Source: Streptomyces sp. CB02058
Lineage (GTDB): Bacteria > Actinomycetota > Actinomycetes > Streptomycetales > Streptomycetaceae
DNA length: 64,000 nt
Assembly: GCF_001905505.1 (NCBI RefSeq)
Contig: NZ_LIPG01000006.1
Coordinates: 62,001 to 126,000, forward strand
Direction of reading: 5' to 3'
Shown: in pieces, positions 1 through 8,264 of the stretch
Layout of the letters: every line of letters begins with the position of its first letter
How positions within the stretch are numbered: the stretch's first letter is position 1
Translations under genes and position numbers: made by a program
Notes under the pieces: model-generated
Seen by the model: only the letters and a program-made list of their open reading frames with translations
What the model was told of the DNA's origin: nothing
Database searches by the model: none

Positions 1-13
1 CGCCGACGAGGCC

Positions 14-766
14 ATGGTCGAGATCCGGGGGGTGCACAAGAGCTTCGGCCCGCTCGAGGTGCTCCGCGGCATCGACCTGTCCGTCCGGCCCGGAGAGGTG
101 ACCGTCGTCCTCGGCCCCTCGGGATCGGGGAAGTCCACCCTGCTGCGCACCATCAACCACCTGGAGAAGGTCGACCAGGGCTGGATCAGCGTCGACGGCA
201 GCCTGGTGGGCTACCGCAGGTCCGGCAACAAGCTGTACGAACTGCGCGAACGCGAGGTCCTGCGCCAGCGCACCCGGATCGGCTTCGTCTTCCAGAACTT
301 CAACCTCTTCCCGCACCTCACCGTCCTCGACAACATCATCGAGGCCCCGGTCGCCGCCCTCGGCCGCCCCCGGAAGGAGGCCGTGGCCGCCGCGGAGAAG
401 CTCCTGGCGCGCGTCGGCCTCGCCGACAAGGCCGGGTCCTACCCCAAGCAGCTCTCCGGCGGCCAGCAGCAGCGCGTTGCCATCGCCCGCGCCCTCGCGC
501 TGGAGCCGAAGCTGCTGCTCTTCGACGAGCCCACGTCCGCCCTCGACCCCGAGCTCGTCGGCGAGGTCCTCGACGTCATCAAGGACCTGGCCCACGGCGG
601 GACCACGATGATCGTCGTCACGCACGAGATCGGCTTCGCCCGTGAGGTCGCCGACACCGTCGTCTTCATGGACGAGGGGCGGATCGTCGAGCAGGGCACG
701 CCCGCCGAGGTACTCGACCGCCCCGTCCAGGAACGCACCCGCGCCTTCCTCTCCAAGGTCCTCTGA
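14..766 (+). CDS. Amino acid-type ABC transporter ATP-binding protein
   Basis: ATPase subunit of a polar-amino-acid-type importer (GlnQ/HisP family), acting at the inner face of the membrane. The 250 residues show Walker A GPSGSGKST at 34-42, the Q-loop region VFQNFNLFPHLT, the signature LSGGQQQR from 147, Walker B LLLFDEP with D171/E172, and the switch histidine in VVTHE. It ends 30 bp before a solute-binding lipoprotein, so the two form one operon; the permease is presumably to the left of the window. The frame is open back to the window edge, so ATG 14 may be internal and the true start may be missing. Amino-acid-type assignment is firm; the substrate is not. Confidence 0.9.
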   Translation: MVEIRGVHKSFGPLEVLRGIDLSVRPGEVTVVLGPSGSGKSTLLRTINHLEKVDQGWISVDGSLVGYRRSGNKLYELREREVLRQRTRIGFVFQNFNLFPHLTVLDNIIEAPVAALGRPRKEAVAAAEKLLARVGLADKAGSYPKQLSGGQQQRVAIARALALEPKLLLFDEPTSALDPELVGEVLDVIKDLAHGGTTMIVVTHEIGFAREVADTVVFMDEGRIVEQGTPAEVLDRPVQERTRAFLSKVL

Positions 767-796
767 CCCATGTCCCGCCAACCGAGGAGCAGTCGC

Positions 797-1771
797 ATGT
801 CCGTCCGCCGCACCCTCACCGCCGCCCTCGCCGTCCTCACCGCCGCGGGGCTGCTCGCCGCCTGCGGCGCCAGCGACGCGACCGAGGACGTGATCCGCCC
901 GAAGGGCCAGAAGGACACGGGCATCAACATCGGTCCCGACCAGGACCGGATCAGGGGCAAGAAGGTGGACGCCATCGCGGCCCGGGTGCCGGCCGCCGTC
1001 CGCGAACGCGGCACGCTGAGACTCGGCGCGAGCGCCGACGCCTCGCCACCGCTGGGCTTCTACGCGACCGACGACAAGACCCGCATCGGCAGCGAGATCG
1101 ACCTGGCGACCCTGATCGCCGACACGCTCGGCCTGAAGCCGGAGTTCGAGGAGGTCTCCTGGGAGAACCTCTTCGTCGGCCTCGACAGCTCCAAGTTCGA
1201 CGGGGTCCTCTCCAACGTCACCGTGACCGAGGAGCGCAAGGAGAAGTACGACTTCGCGACCTACCGGCTCGACAACATCGCCTTCGAGGCCAAGAAGGGC
1301 TCCGGCTGGAAGGTGAAGGGCCCAGCCGACGTCGCGGGCAGAACCATCTCCGTCGCCTCCGGCACCAACCAGGAGAAGATCCTCGTCGACTGGAGCGAGG
1401 AGAACGTCAGGGCCGGGCGGAAGCCGGTGGAGATCACGTACTTCCAGAAGGACACCGACTACTACCTGGCCCTCCAGTCGGGCCGCATCGACGCCTATCT
1501 CGGCCCGAGCCCCTCCGCCAACTACCACGTGGCGTCCGCCGGGCAGTCCGAGATCATCGGCACGCTCTCCGGCGGCGGCGACGGCGTCCAGGGGAAGATC
1601 GCCGCCACCACGAAGAAGGGCAGCGGACTGGCCGAGGCGTACGGCGCCGCCATCGACCACATCATCGAGGACGGCTCGTACGCCGAGGTGCTGGGGCGCT
1701 GGGGCCTGTCCAACGAGGCCGTCGAGAAGTCGGAGATCAACCCGCCCGGCCTCCCCAAGACCGAGAACTGA
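797..1771 (+). CDS. ABC transporter solute-binding lipoprotein (amino acid type)
   Basis: Extracytoplasmic receptor of the importer whose ATPase lies just upstream. A signal peptide is followed by a lipobox LLAAC with Cys23, then a family 3 (SBP_bac_3) fold: RGTLRLGASADASPPLGFY, a mid-domain SNVTVTEERKEKYDFA and a C-terminal YAEVLGRWGLS are typical of this family. ATG 797 is chosen because GAGGAG sits 7 bp ahead; an in-frame ATG at 770 lacks a good ribosome site. The next gene, a flavin monooxygenase, starts 15 bp after the stop, so the captured compound is probably a substrate or nutrient linked to that chemistry. The ligand cannot be read from sequence. Confidence 0.88.
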   Translation: MSVRRTLTAALAVLTAAGLLAACGASDATEDVIRPKGQKDTGINIGPDQDRIRGKKVDAIAARVPAAVRERGTLRLGASADASPPLGFYATDDKTRIGSEIDLATLIADTLGLKPEFEEVSWENLFVGLDSSKFDGVLSNVTVTEERKEKYDFATYRLDNIAFEAKKGSGWKVKGPADVAGRTISVASGTNQEKILVDWSEENVRAGRKPVEITYFQKDTDYYLALQSGRIDAYLGPSPSANYHVASAGQSEIIGTLSGGGDGVQGKIAATTKKGSGLAEAYGAAIDHIIEDGSYAEVLGRWGLSNEAVEKSEINPPGLPKTEN

Positions 1772-1786
1772 CCCCGAGAGGTCCGC

Positions 1787-2863
1787 ATGTCCGCCACCAG
1801 GCCACTCCACCTCGCCGCCGAGATCGGCGGCCCCCCGCGCTACGACGCCGGCTCCCATGTCGCGCTCGCCCGCCTCGCCGAGGGAGGCGCGCTCGACTTC
1901 GTCACCCTGAGCGACTCCTTCGCCCGCCCCGGCCCCGACGCGCTCGCCGTACTGGCCCGTGTCGCCCCGGCCACCACCAGGATCGGCCTCGTGCCGACCG
2001 TGACCACCACCCACACCGAGCCCTTCCACGTCTCGTCCGCCGTCGCCACCCTCGACTGGGTCAGCAGGGGCAGGGCCGGCTGGCACGTCGACGTGTCGAC
2101 GACCGAGGCCGAGGCCAGGCTGTTCGGCCGGCGCCCGGCCGCCCCCGCCACCGCGCTGTGGCAGGAGGCGGGCGAGGTGGCCGACGCCGGGGCACGCCTC
2201 TGGGACAGCTGGGAGGACGACGCCGAGATCCGCGACGTCGCCACCGGCCGCTTCATCGACCGCGACAAGCTGCACTACATCGACTTCGAGGGCAGCACCT
2301 TCTCCGTCAAGGGACCGGCCATCGTGCCCCGGCCGCCCCAGGGCCGTCCCGTCACCGTCGTCGACGCCACCGGCGTTCCCGCCAGGGGACCGGCCGCGCT
2401 CCACGCCGACGTCGTCTACGTACGGGCCACATCGCCCGAACAGGCGGCCTCGCTCCGCGACGAACTGCGCCGCGCCGCCGCGGCGCACGGCAGGGACCCC
2501 GACACCCTGCGGGTCCTGGTCGCGCTCACCGTCGACCTCGGGGACGCGGAGACGGCACCCGAACCGGGACTGGAGAGCGGACCACAGCTCGCCGGCCGGG
2601 GGACCTACTTCCGGGGCGGCCCCGTCGACCTCGCCGAACTCATCACCCAGTGGCACCGGGGCGGCGCCGTCGACGGCTTCCACCTCACCCCCATCACACC
2701 GGAACGCGACCTCGAACGGATCGTCAACGGGACCGTGGCCCTGCTCCAGCACCGCAGTCTGTTCCGCACCTTCTACCCGGGCGGCACACTCCGCGAGCAC
2801 CTGGGCCTGGGCAGGCCGGCCAACCGCTACGTGTCCGCGAGGACCTCAGGGGGGACTTCATGA
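1787..2863 (+). CDS. LLM-class flavin-dependent oxidoreductase
   Basis: Luciferase-like (TIM barrel) FMN/F420 oxidoreductase of 358 residues, in the same broad family as alkanesulfonate and nitrilotriacetate monooxygenases. Visible family signs are the N-terminal strand with HLAAEI, the RIGLVPTVTTTHTEPFHVS segment, and LDWVSRGRAGWHVDVST, which matches the LDxxSxGRxGWNxVTS motif. GAGAGG lies 6 bp before ATG 1787. The stop overlaps the start of the second LLM gene (ATGA), so both enzymes are translationally coupled and may act on the same or successive substrates. The barrel is shorter than its partner's (429 residues). Substrate unknown; a sulfur compound is a reasonable guess from the ABC context. 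Confidence 0.85.
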   Translation: MSATRPLHLAAEIGGPPRYDAGSHVALARLAEGGALDFVTLSDSFARPGPDALAVLARVAPATTRIGLVPTVTTTHTEPFHVSSAVATLDWVSRGRAGWHVDVSTTEAEARLFGRRPAAPATALWQEAGEVADAGARLWDSWEDDAEIRDVATGRFIDRDKLHYIDFEGSTFSVKGPAIVPRPPQGRPVTVVDATGVPARGPAALHADVVYVRATSPEQAASLRDELRRAAAAHGRDPDTLRVLVALTVDLGDAETAPEPGLESGPQLAGRGTYFRGGPVDLAELITQWHRGGAVDGFHLTPITPERDLERIVNGTVALLQHRSLFRTFYPGGTLREHLGLGRPANRYVSARTSGGTS

Positions 2864-4149
2864 AACAGATGCACCTCGCCGCCCACTTCCCGGGCGTCAA
2901 CAGCACCACCGTGTGGACCGATCCCCGCTCCCGGAGCCAGATCGACTTCAGCTCCTTCGAGCATTTGGCCAGGACGGCCGAGCGCGGGAAGTTCGACTTC
3001 TTCTTCCTCGCGGAAGGGCTGCGGCTGCGCGAGCACAACGGCCGCGTCCACGACCTGGACGTGGTGGGCCGCCCCGAGTCCCTCACCGTCCTGGGCGCCC
3101 TGGCCGCCGTCACCGAACGCCTCGGCCTCGCCGCCACGGTGAACGCCACCTTCAACGAGCCGTACGAGCTCGCCCGCCGCCTCGCCACGCTCGACCACCT
3201 CAGCGCGGGCCGCGCCGCCTGGAACGTGGTGACCTCCTCGGACGCCTTCACCGGCGAGAACTTCCGCCGCGGCGGATACCTCGACCGGGCCGACCGCTAC
3301 ACCCGGGCCGCCGAATTCGTCGCCACCGCCCGGGAGCTGTGGGACTCCTGGACCCCGGACGGGACCTCGCGCCCCTTCGCCCACTCGGGGCAGCACTTCG
3401 AGATCTCCGGGGAGTTCACCGTCCCCCGCTCGCCCCAGGGGCACCCCGTCGTCATCCAGGCGGGGGACTCCGACGAGGGCAGGGAGTTCGCCGCGTCCGC
3501 CGCCGACGTCATCTTCACCCGGCACGGCACCCTGGAGGCAGGCCGGATCTTCTACGCCGACGTCAAGGCACGCCTGGCGAAGTACGGCAGGCGGCCCGAG
3601 GACCTGAAGATCATGCCCGGGGTCACCGTCGTGCTCGGCGACACCGACGCGGAGGCCCAGCAGAACGCCGCCGAGATCCGCAGGCAGCAGGTCTCCCCGC
3701 AGAACGCCATCCTCGCCCTCGAACAGGTCTGGGGCCGCGACCTCTCCTCGTACGATCCCGACGGGCCCCTGCCGGAGACCGACCCGGACCCCGAGTCCGA
3801 GCTGGTCCAGGGCAGGGTGCGGATCGCGGACCCGCTCGCCGTCGCCGCGAAGTGGCGGGCGCTCTCCGAGGCCAAGGGGCTGTCCATCCGCCAGACGGTC
3901 ATCGAGTCCACGGCACGCCAGTCCTTCATCGGCTCCCCGGAGACGGTCGCCGCCGAACTGGAGACGTTCGTCTCCACCGACGCGGCCGACGGCTTCATCC
4001 TCGTACCGCATCTCACCCCGGGCGGCCTCGACGGCTTCGTCGACCGGGTCGTCCCACTCCTCCAGGAACGCGGAGCCTTCCGCTCCGAATACACCGGCTC
4101 CACGCTGAGGTCGCACCTCGGGCTGGCGGAGCCGGTATGGAAAGGTTGA
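2860..4149 (+). CDS. NtaA/DmoA-family FMN-dependent monooxygenase
   Basis: A 429-residue flavin monooxygenase of the nitrilotriacetate / dimethylsulfide / dibenzothiophene-type branch. Diagnostic stretches are KFDFFFLAEGLR, LDHLSAGRAAWNVVTSSD, ENFRRGGYLDRADRY, VPRSPQGHPVVIQAGDSDEGREFAA and the C-terminal DGFILVPHLTPGGLDGFVDRVVPLLQERG. It would need reduced FMN from a separate reductase, which is not in the window. The frame stays open upstream to 2158, but the preceding 234 codons are an Arg/Pro-rich out-of-frame reading of the first LLM gene; ATG 2860 (overlapping that gene's stop, with AGGGGGGAC just upstream) is the real start. Substrate unassigned. Confidence 0.88.
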   Translation: MKQMHLAAHFPGVNSTTVWTDPRSRSQIDFSSFEHLARTAERGKFDFFFLAEGLRLREHNGRVHDLDVVGRPESLTVLGALAAVTERLGLAATVNATFNEPYELARRLATLDHLSAGRAAWNVVTSSDAFTGENFRRGGYLDRADRYTRAAEFVATARELWDSWTPDGTSRPFAHSGQHFEISGEFTVPRSPQGHPVVIQAGDSDEGREFAASAADVIFTRHGTLEAGRIFYADVKARLAKYGRRPEDLKIMPGVTVVLGDTDAEAQQNAAEIRRQQVSPQNAILALEQVWGRDLSSYDPDGPLPETDPDPESELVQGRVRIADPLAVAAKWRALSEAKGLSIRQTVIESTARQSFIGSPETVAAELETFVSTDAADGFILVPHLTPGGLDGFVDRVVPLLQERGAFRSEYTGSTLRSHLGLAEPVWKG

Positions 4150-4153
4150 CCGC

Positions 4154-4960
4154 ATGAGCACGGACGCACAGCAGGACAGCGAGGAGTTCCACGCCTGGCA
4201 GCGCTGGCACGAGGGGCGGATCGTCGCCGTCGCCGCGCCGCACGGCCCGCTCTCCCTCACCGGCACCCACTGGCTCGCCGACCACCCGGAGGGTCGAATT
4301 CCGGCCGTGCCGGGGCTGTGGCGCGCGGAGGACGACGCGGTGGTGCTCACCGCCACCCCCGACGAGGGGCTGACCGTCGACGGGAAGCCGCCGACCGGCG
4401 AGGTCCGCCTGGGTGCCGACCGGGGCCCCATCGACGAGTCCCGGGTGGCGCAGGGGCAGCGACGGCTGGTCGTCCTGAGCCGTGAAGGACTGTGGGCCGT
4501 ACGGGACTTCGACCCCCAGTCACCGGCCAGGCACGCCTTCCGGACCATCGACGCCACCCCCTACGACCCGCGCTGGTCGCTGGAGGGCACCTTCCGGCCG
4601 TACGAGAGCGACCGCACCATCCGCGTCGAGAACGCCGACGGGCGGGAGCGGGGGCTCGGGCTCGCCGGTGAGATCGCCTTCACCGTGGACGGGACCGAGC
4701 ACACCCTCCAGGCCGCGGTCGAGCCCGACGGCTCGCTCTGGGCCGTCTTCGCCGACACCACCAGCGGGAACGGCAGCTACCGCTTCCGCTTCCTGCGGCC
4801 CCCTGCGCCCGGTCCCGACGGCAGGGTCCGGGTCGACTTCAACCGCGCGCTGCTGCCCCCGTGCGCCTTCGCCGATCACTTCATCTGCCCCTTCCCGCCG
4901 CCCGGCAACACCCTGACCGTGGGCGTCCCGGCGGGGGAGCGGAACCGTATCGACGGCTGA
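4154..4960 (+). CDS. DUF1684 domain protein
   Basis: A 268-residue protein of the DUF1684 type, recognised from the N-terminal FHAWQRWHE, the GTHWL and VDG stretches in the middle, and the C-terminal block RVDFNRALLPPCAFADHFICPFPPPGN, the most conserved part of this family. No catalytic function is established for the family as far as I know. It starts 4 bp after the second LLM monooxygenase stop, with AAAGG upstream, so it belongs to the same operon and probably assists that pathway. No signal peptide or membrane segment is seen, so it is likely cytoplasmic. A strong hairpin follows the gene. Confidence 0.8.
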   Translation: MSTDAQQDSEEFHAWQRWHEGRIVAVAAPHGPLSLTGTHWLADHPEGRIPAVPGLWRAEDDAVVLTATPDEGLTVDGKPPTGEVRLGADRGPIDESRVAQGQRRLVVLSREGLWAVRDFDPQSPARHAFRTIDATPYDPRWSLEGTFRPYESDRTIRVENADGRERGLGLAGEIAFTVDGTEHTLQAAVEPDGSLWAVFADTTSGNGSYRFRFLRPPAPGPDGRVRVDFNRALLPPCAFADHFICPFPPPGNTLTVGVPAGERNRIDG

Positions 4961-4981
4961 TCCGTCCCACCCCGGACGCAA

Positions 4982-5041
4982 GCACGCGGGAGCACCGGCC
5001 CCGGCAGCCCCAGCGCTGCCGGGGCCGGTGCTCCCGCGTGC
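4982..5041 (+). terminator. Long perfect hairpin, operon terminator
   Basis: Arms 4982-5007 and 5016-5041 are perfect 26-bp inverted repeats around an 8-nt loop. It starts 22 bp after the DUF1684 stop and ends the ABC/LLM operon. There is no U-tract, as is usual for Streptomyces terminators. Confidence 0.85.
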
Positions 5042-5231
5042 CGGGGCGGCCGAAAGGCGCCCTTGCGCGGCCGGTTGACGCCCCGAATACTCCCGAGCAG
5101 CGCTCGCCAGGAGCACGACGCATCCGGATCACCGAACACCTTCCCCGGAGCGTCGCCGTGCCCCGGGCCGCGCCTCACGGGTCCGGCCACCCCACAGGCG
5201 GGCCCCCGATTCCCCTCGGGAGGAACGAAAA

Positions 5232-6134
5232 GTGAGGATCAAGCGCACCAACCCCCGCAACGCCGGCACGGCGAGACGAAGCCGCGTCACCGCCGTCACC
5301 GCAGGTCTCGTCGCCGTCGCCGCCCTCGCCGTCCCGGCGGCCAACGCCGACCAGGCCGCGACGTTCGGCGCCGATCAGCTCAGCGCGGCGGGAGAAGCCG
5401 TGCTCGACGCGGATGTCGCCGGCACCGCCTGGAACGTCGACCCGGCGACCGGACGGCTCGTGGTCACGGTGGACAGCACCGTGTCGCAGGCGGAGATCGA
5501 CGAGATCAAGGAAGCCGCCGGAGCCAACGCCGGCGCCCTGCGCATCGAACGCACCCCCGGGAAGTTCAGCAAGCTCATCTCCGGCGGCGACGCGATCTAC
5601 GCCTCCAGCTGGCGCTGCTCCCTCGGCTTCAACGTCCGCAGCGGCAGCACCTACTACTTCCTGACCGCCGGTCACTGCACCGACGGCGCCGGTACCTGGT
5701 GGTCCAACTCGGCCCGCACCACGGTCCTCGGCACGACCACGGGATCCAGCTTCCCGACCAACGACTACGGCATCGTCCGCTACACCAACACCTCGGTCAC
5801 CAAGTCCGGCACCGTCGGCAGCCAGGACATCACCAGCGCGGCCAACGCCACCGTGGGCATGGCCGTCACCCGCAGGGGTTCCACCACGGGCACCCACAGC
5901 GGCTCCGTCACCGGCCTCAACGCCACGGTCAACTACGGCGGTGGCGACATCGTCTACGGCATGATCCGCACCAACGTGTGCGCCGAACCCGGGGACTCCG
6001 GCGGCCCCCTCTACTCCGGCACCAGGGCGATCGGCCTCACCTCCGGCGGCAGCGGCAACTGCACCAGCGGTGGGACGACCTTCTTCCAGCCCGTCACCGA
6101 AGCGCTGAGCGCGTACGGAGTCAGTGTGTTCTGA
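5232..6134 (+). CDS. sprB: Streptogrisin B-like secreted serine protease precursor
   Basis: Chymotrypsin-fold (S1) secreted protease of 300 residues. A signal peptide ending near ANA is followed by an alpha-lytic-type propeptide and a 185-residue mature enzyme starting ISGGDAIY at 116; that mature length equals streptogrisin B. The triad is H148 (TAGHC), D178 (NDYG) and S256 (GDSGG). The mature part reads almost like S. griseus SGPB from memory (SLGFNVRSGSTYYF, VCAEPGDSGGPLYSG). GTG 5232 is chosen because GGGAGGA lies 7 bp ahead. It degrades extracellular protein. A closely related paralogue (streptogrisin D type) lies 11 kb downstream on the same strand. Confidence 0.95.
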   Translation: MRIKRTNPRNAGTARRSRVTAVTAGLVAVAALAVPAANADQAATFGADQLSAAGEAVLDADVAGTAWNVDPATGRLVVTVDSTVSQAEIDEIKEAAGANAGALRIERTPGKFSKLISGGDAIYASSWRCSLGFNVRSGSTYYFLTAGHCTDGAGTWWSNSARTTVLGTTTGSSFPTNDYGIVRYTNTSVTKSGTVGSQDITSAANATVGMAVTRRGSTTGTHSGSVTGLNATVNYGGGDIVYGMIRTNVCAEPGDSGGPLYSGTRAIGLTSGGSGNCTSGGTTFFQPVTEALSAYGVSVF

Positions 6135-6161
6135 CCCGGCAGGGCATCGCCGCACTCCCGT

Positions 6162-6190
6162 GAGCCCCCGCCGATCCCCGGCGGGGGCTC
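6162..6190 (+). terminator. Hairpin terminator after the sprB-like gene
   Basis: Perfect 12-bp arms 6162-6173 and 6179-6190 with a 5-nt loop, 28 bp after the protease stop codon. Confidence 0.8.
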
Positions 6191-6318
6191 CCCCTGGGGC
6201 CCCCGCTCTTGAGAAGATGTCAGGACGGTCGGTCGCAGAGGCATCACGGGGGCGGATACTGTGCCGGACCGGAGGGATGCCCTCCGGGCCCCCGTCGACA
6301 CCAGGGGGTTCCAGGTCC

Positions 6319-6795
6319 GTGAAACGCATCGGAGTGACCGGTCATCGCTCCATCCCCCAAGAGGTCCACGACCATGTGCTGGAGCAGCTGCGGGCGGCGC
6401 TCTGCGGCCACGAGGGCTCCCTGGAGGCGCTCTCCAGCCTGGCGGTCGGCGCCGACCAGCTCTTCGCCGACCTGGCGCTCGCCCACGGCGCGGAGCTGAC
6501 CGTGGTCGTCCCCAGCGGGGACTACGAGGCCGGCTTCGACGAGGCGGAACTCGCGCGCTACCGGTATCTCAAGGCCCGTGCCACCCGCGAGATCCTGATG
6601 GACTTCCCGCACTCCACCGACGAGGCCTACTACGCGGCGGGCGCCTACATCGCGGACCACTGCGACCGGCTGCTCGCGGTCTGGGACGGCAGACCCGCCC
6701 GGGGCCTCGGAGGCACGGGCGACATCGTGACGTACGCCCGAAGTCTCGGACGGCCGGTCACGGTGATCTGGCTGGACGGCGTGGAGCGCGGCTGA
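6319..6795 (+). CDS. SLOG-type Rossmann nucleotide-binding protein
   Basis: A 158-residue single-domain protein with the features of SLOG/LOG-like Rossmann folds: an N-terminal strand and turn RIGVTGHRS, SSLAVGADQLFADLAL, VVVPSGDYE, and a final loop AVWDGRPARGLGGTGDIV followed by VTVIW. SLOG domains are thought to bind or process nucleotide ligands in bacterial conflict systems, usually paired with SLATT membrane effectors. Here the convergent neighbour, 56 bp away, is a SLATT-like protein. GTG 6319 gives a start directly at the first strand; an upstream in-frame ATG at 6277 is possible. The fold call is from motif reading; the ligand is unknown. Confidence 0.75.
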   Translation: MKRIGVTGHRSIPQEVHDHVLEQLRAALCGHEGSLEALSSLAVGADQLFADLALAHGAELTVVVPSGDYEAGFDEAELARYRYLKARATREILMDFPHSTDEAYYAAGAYIADHCDRLLAVWDGRPARGLGGTGDIVTYARSLGRPVTVIWLDGVERG

Positions 6796-6851
6796 CCGCA
6801 CGGTCCTCGTGGTGATCCGGCCGGACGGGCGCCGACCGGTCCCACGGGTCC

Positions 6852-7781
6852 TCACATCCGGTGCCTGACCAGCCAGTCCGTGTGTTCGGGCGAGACGATC
6901 CGCTCGGTCTCGAAGACGGCCGCCGCCCACTGGCGCTCGGTGAGGGTGGTCTCCATCGCGGCTTGCATGTTCTCCAGGTCGTCCTCGACCAGCGAGTGGG
7001 CGGTCACCAGCGGGTGGTGGCGGCGCATCTCGTTCCAGGCGAGGCACGCGGCAGCGGCGGCGGAGAAGGTCCCCGTCAGCGCGAAGGACCCGGCACCGCC
7101 GAAGGTCTGCGACACCGCCAGGACCAGTGCGGGCAGCGTGAGCGCGGCGATGGTGCTCGACCACACGAGCGCTCCGCGCCGCGACACCAGCCTGCGCCTG
7201 CGGTACCAGCGCCGCTGCTCGATCAGCCGGTCCCGGATGTAGGTCTCCTTGCGTACGGTGAACGCCTTGTCCCGCAACTCCCGCATGGACGCGGTGATGA
7301 GACCGCCACCCGAATCGCCCAGATCCTCCCTGGGGTCGTCCCACCCCACCTTCCGCAGCTCCTGGAGCCCTTCCTCCAGCCGGCTGGCGAACACCGCCTC
7401 CGGGTGCTGGGTGCCGGTGTCGAAGGGGGAGCCGTGGACGGCGTAGCGCCAGCAGTTCGACTTGATGAACTCCGCTGCGGAGCGGTTGAGTTGCCAATGC
7501 GACTTTGCTTTGCGGCGGGAGGCGAGGTAGGTCGTGATCAGGACACCGAGGTACGCCAACACAGCGATGGCGTCCAGGAGTTGTAGATTTTCACCGACCT
7601 CGATGTGCCAGGGCAGGGCAGCGGGTACGGTGCCCAGTACGAGCAGGACCAGCTGCCCCCGGGTGGTGTTGACCGCCTCACGCTGGCGTGCGACGGCGAC
7701 GGCATCGGTGTGGTGGAAGAGTGCGGGCAGATCAGCGCTTCGGAAGACCATGCTCTGCAGAGGTCCGGGAATCGCTGCCAT
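6852..7781 (-). CDS. DUF4231/SLATT-like multi-pass membrane protein
   Basis: A 309-residue protein with two pairs of predicted membrane helices: one around 42-90 (LVLLVLGTVPAALPW and LLDAIAVLAYLGVLITTYLA) and one near 185-240 (LVWSSTIAALTLPALVLAV and FSAAAAACLAW), separated by a charged cytoplasmic stretch with the SHWQLNRSAAEFIKSNCWRYA block typical of DUF4231. The C-terminal ETTLTERQWAAAVFETERI also fits SLATT proteins, proposed pore-forming effectors triggered by nucleotide sensors such as SLOG. ATG 7781 has AGGAG 5 bp upstream; more distal in-frame starts lack this. It is transcribed divergently from fxsA and converges on the SLOG gene. Confidence 0.75.
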   Translation of the reverse strand: MAAIPGPLQSMVFRSADLPALFHHTDAVAVARQREAVNTTRGQLVLLVLGTVPAALPWHIEVGENLQLLDAIAVLAYLGVLITTYLASRRKAKSHWQLNRSAAEFIKSNCWRYAVHGSPFDTGTQHPEAVFASRLEEGLQELRKVGWDDPREDLGDSGGGLITASMRELRDKAFTVRKETYIRDRLIEQRRWYRRRRLVSRRGALVWSSTIAALTLPALVLAVSQTFGGAGSFALTGTFSAAAAACLAWNEMRRHHPLVTAHSLVEDDLENMQAAMETTLTERQWAAAVFETERIVSPEHTDWLVRHRM

Positions 7782-7992
7782 GGTCACTCCTGTATTCGAT
7801 GTAGGTGGTCCCCCGGCCTCGGATGAAAGGGTTCCCATCCATTTGGAGTAGTCCTGGAAATCACTCGGGTTACGGCTGTACGAGCCGAGTTGCACACCGG
7901 GGCCATGAGAGTAAAGTCGTGCCGCCGGACACTGCAATGGTGCAGGTGCCGGTGCTGTTTCCGTGTCCGGAACGAGCCCATCAAGGACGGCC
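7782..7992. promoter_or_regulatory. Divergent promoter region, SLATT gene / fxsA
   Basis: 211 bp between divergent starts must hold promoters for both the SLATT-like gene (leftward) and the fxs operon (rightward). The stretch is visibly less GC-rich than neighbouring DNA. No operator could be assigned by eye. A ribosome site AAGGA (7983-7987) precedes the fxsA GTG by 5 bp. Confidence 0.5.
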
Positions 7993-8157
7993 GTGAAGAC
8001 CTACGAATCCACCCCGAACTTCGCTGTAGCGAAGAGTCGTGTGCCGCTTGCGAAGATCGAAGCAACCGGCAGTGCAGCAGCCGAGAAGATGGGCAGGGTG
8101 CTCGCGACGGCAGGCGGCCGCCCGACGCAGATCTCCACTTTCAACTCCTCGCTGTAG
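7993..8157 (+). CDS. fxsA: FxSxx-COOH RiPP precursor peptide FxsA
   Basis: A 54-residue precursor. The C-terminus is FNSSL followed directly by TAG, matching F-x-S-x-x-COOH exactly (F50, S52). The radical SAM maturase encoded 107 bp downstream is the FxsB type, which is known to act on such peptides and, from memory, to install a three-residue cyclophane from the Phe ring to the third residue, here Ser52. Residues 1-45 (TPNFAVAKSRVPLAKIEATG and following) act as leader. GTG 7993 is chosen because AAGGA lies 5 bp ahead; an earlier in-frame GTG at 7963 has none. There is no export signal, and the mature length is unknown. Confidence 0.88.
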   Translation: MKTYESTPNFAVAKSRVPLAKIEATGSAAAEKMGRVLATAGGRPTQISTFNSSL

Positions 8158-8264
8158 ACGCGGTGCGGGCCCTCGGAGCCGTAAAGCTGTAAGAATTCCA
8201 CCCTTTCGGTCGGTCCCGGTGGTGGACCGCCGGAATCAAGGCACTGCTGCACTAGAGTGGTGGA

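Noticed and set aside
2158..2859. Upstream extension of the second LLM monooxygenase frame by 234 codons
   Set aside because: The translation is Arg/Pro/His-rich and is the shifted reading of the first LLM gene; a proper start overlaps the previous stop at 2860.
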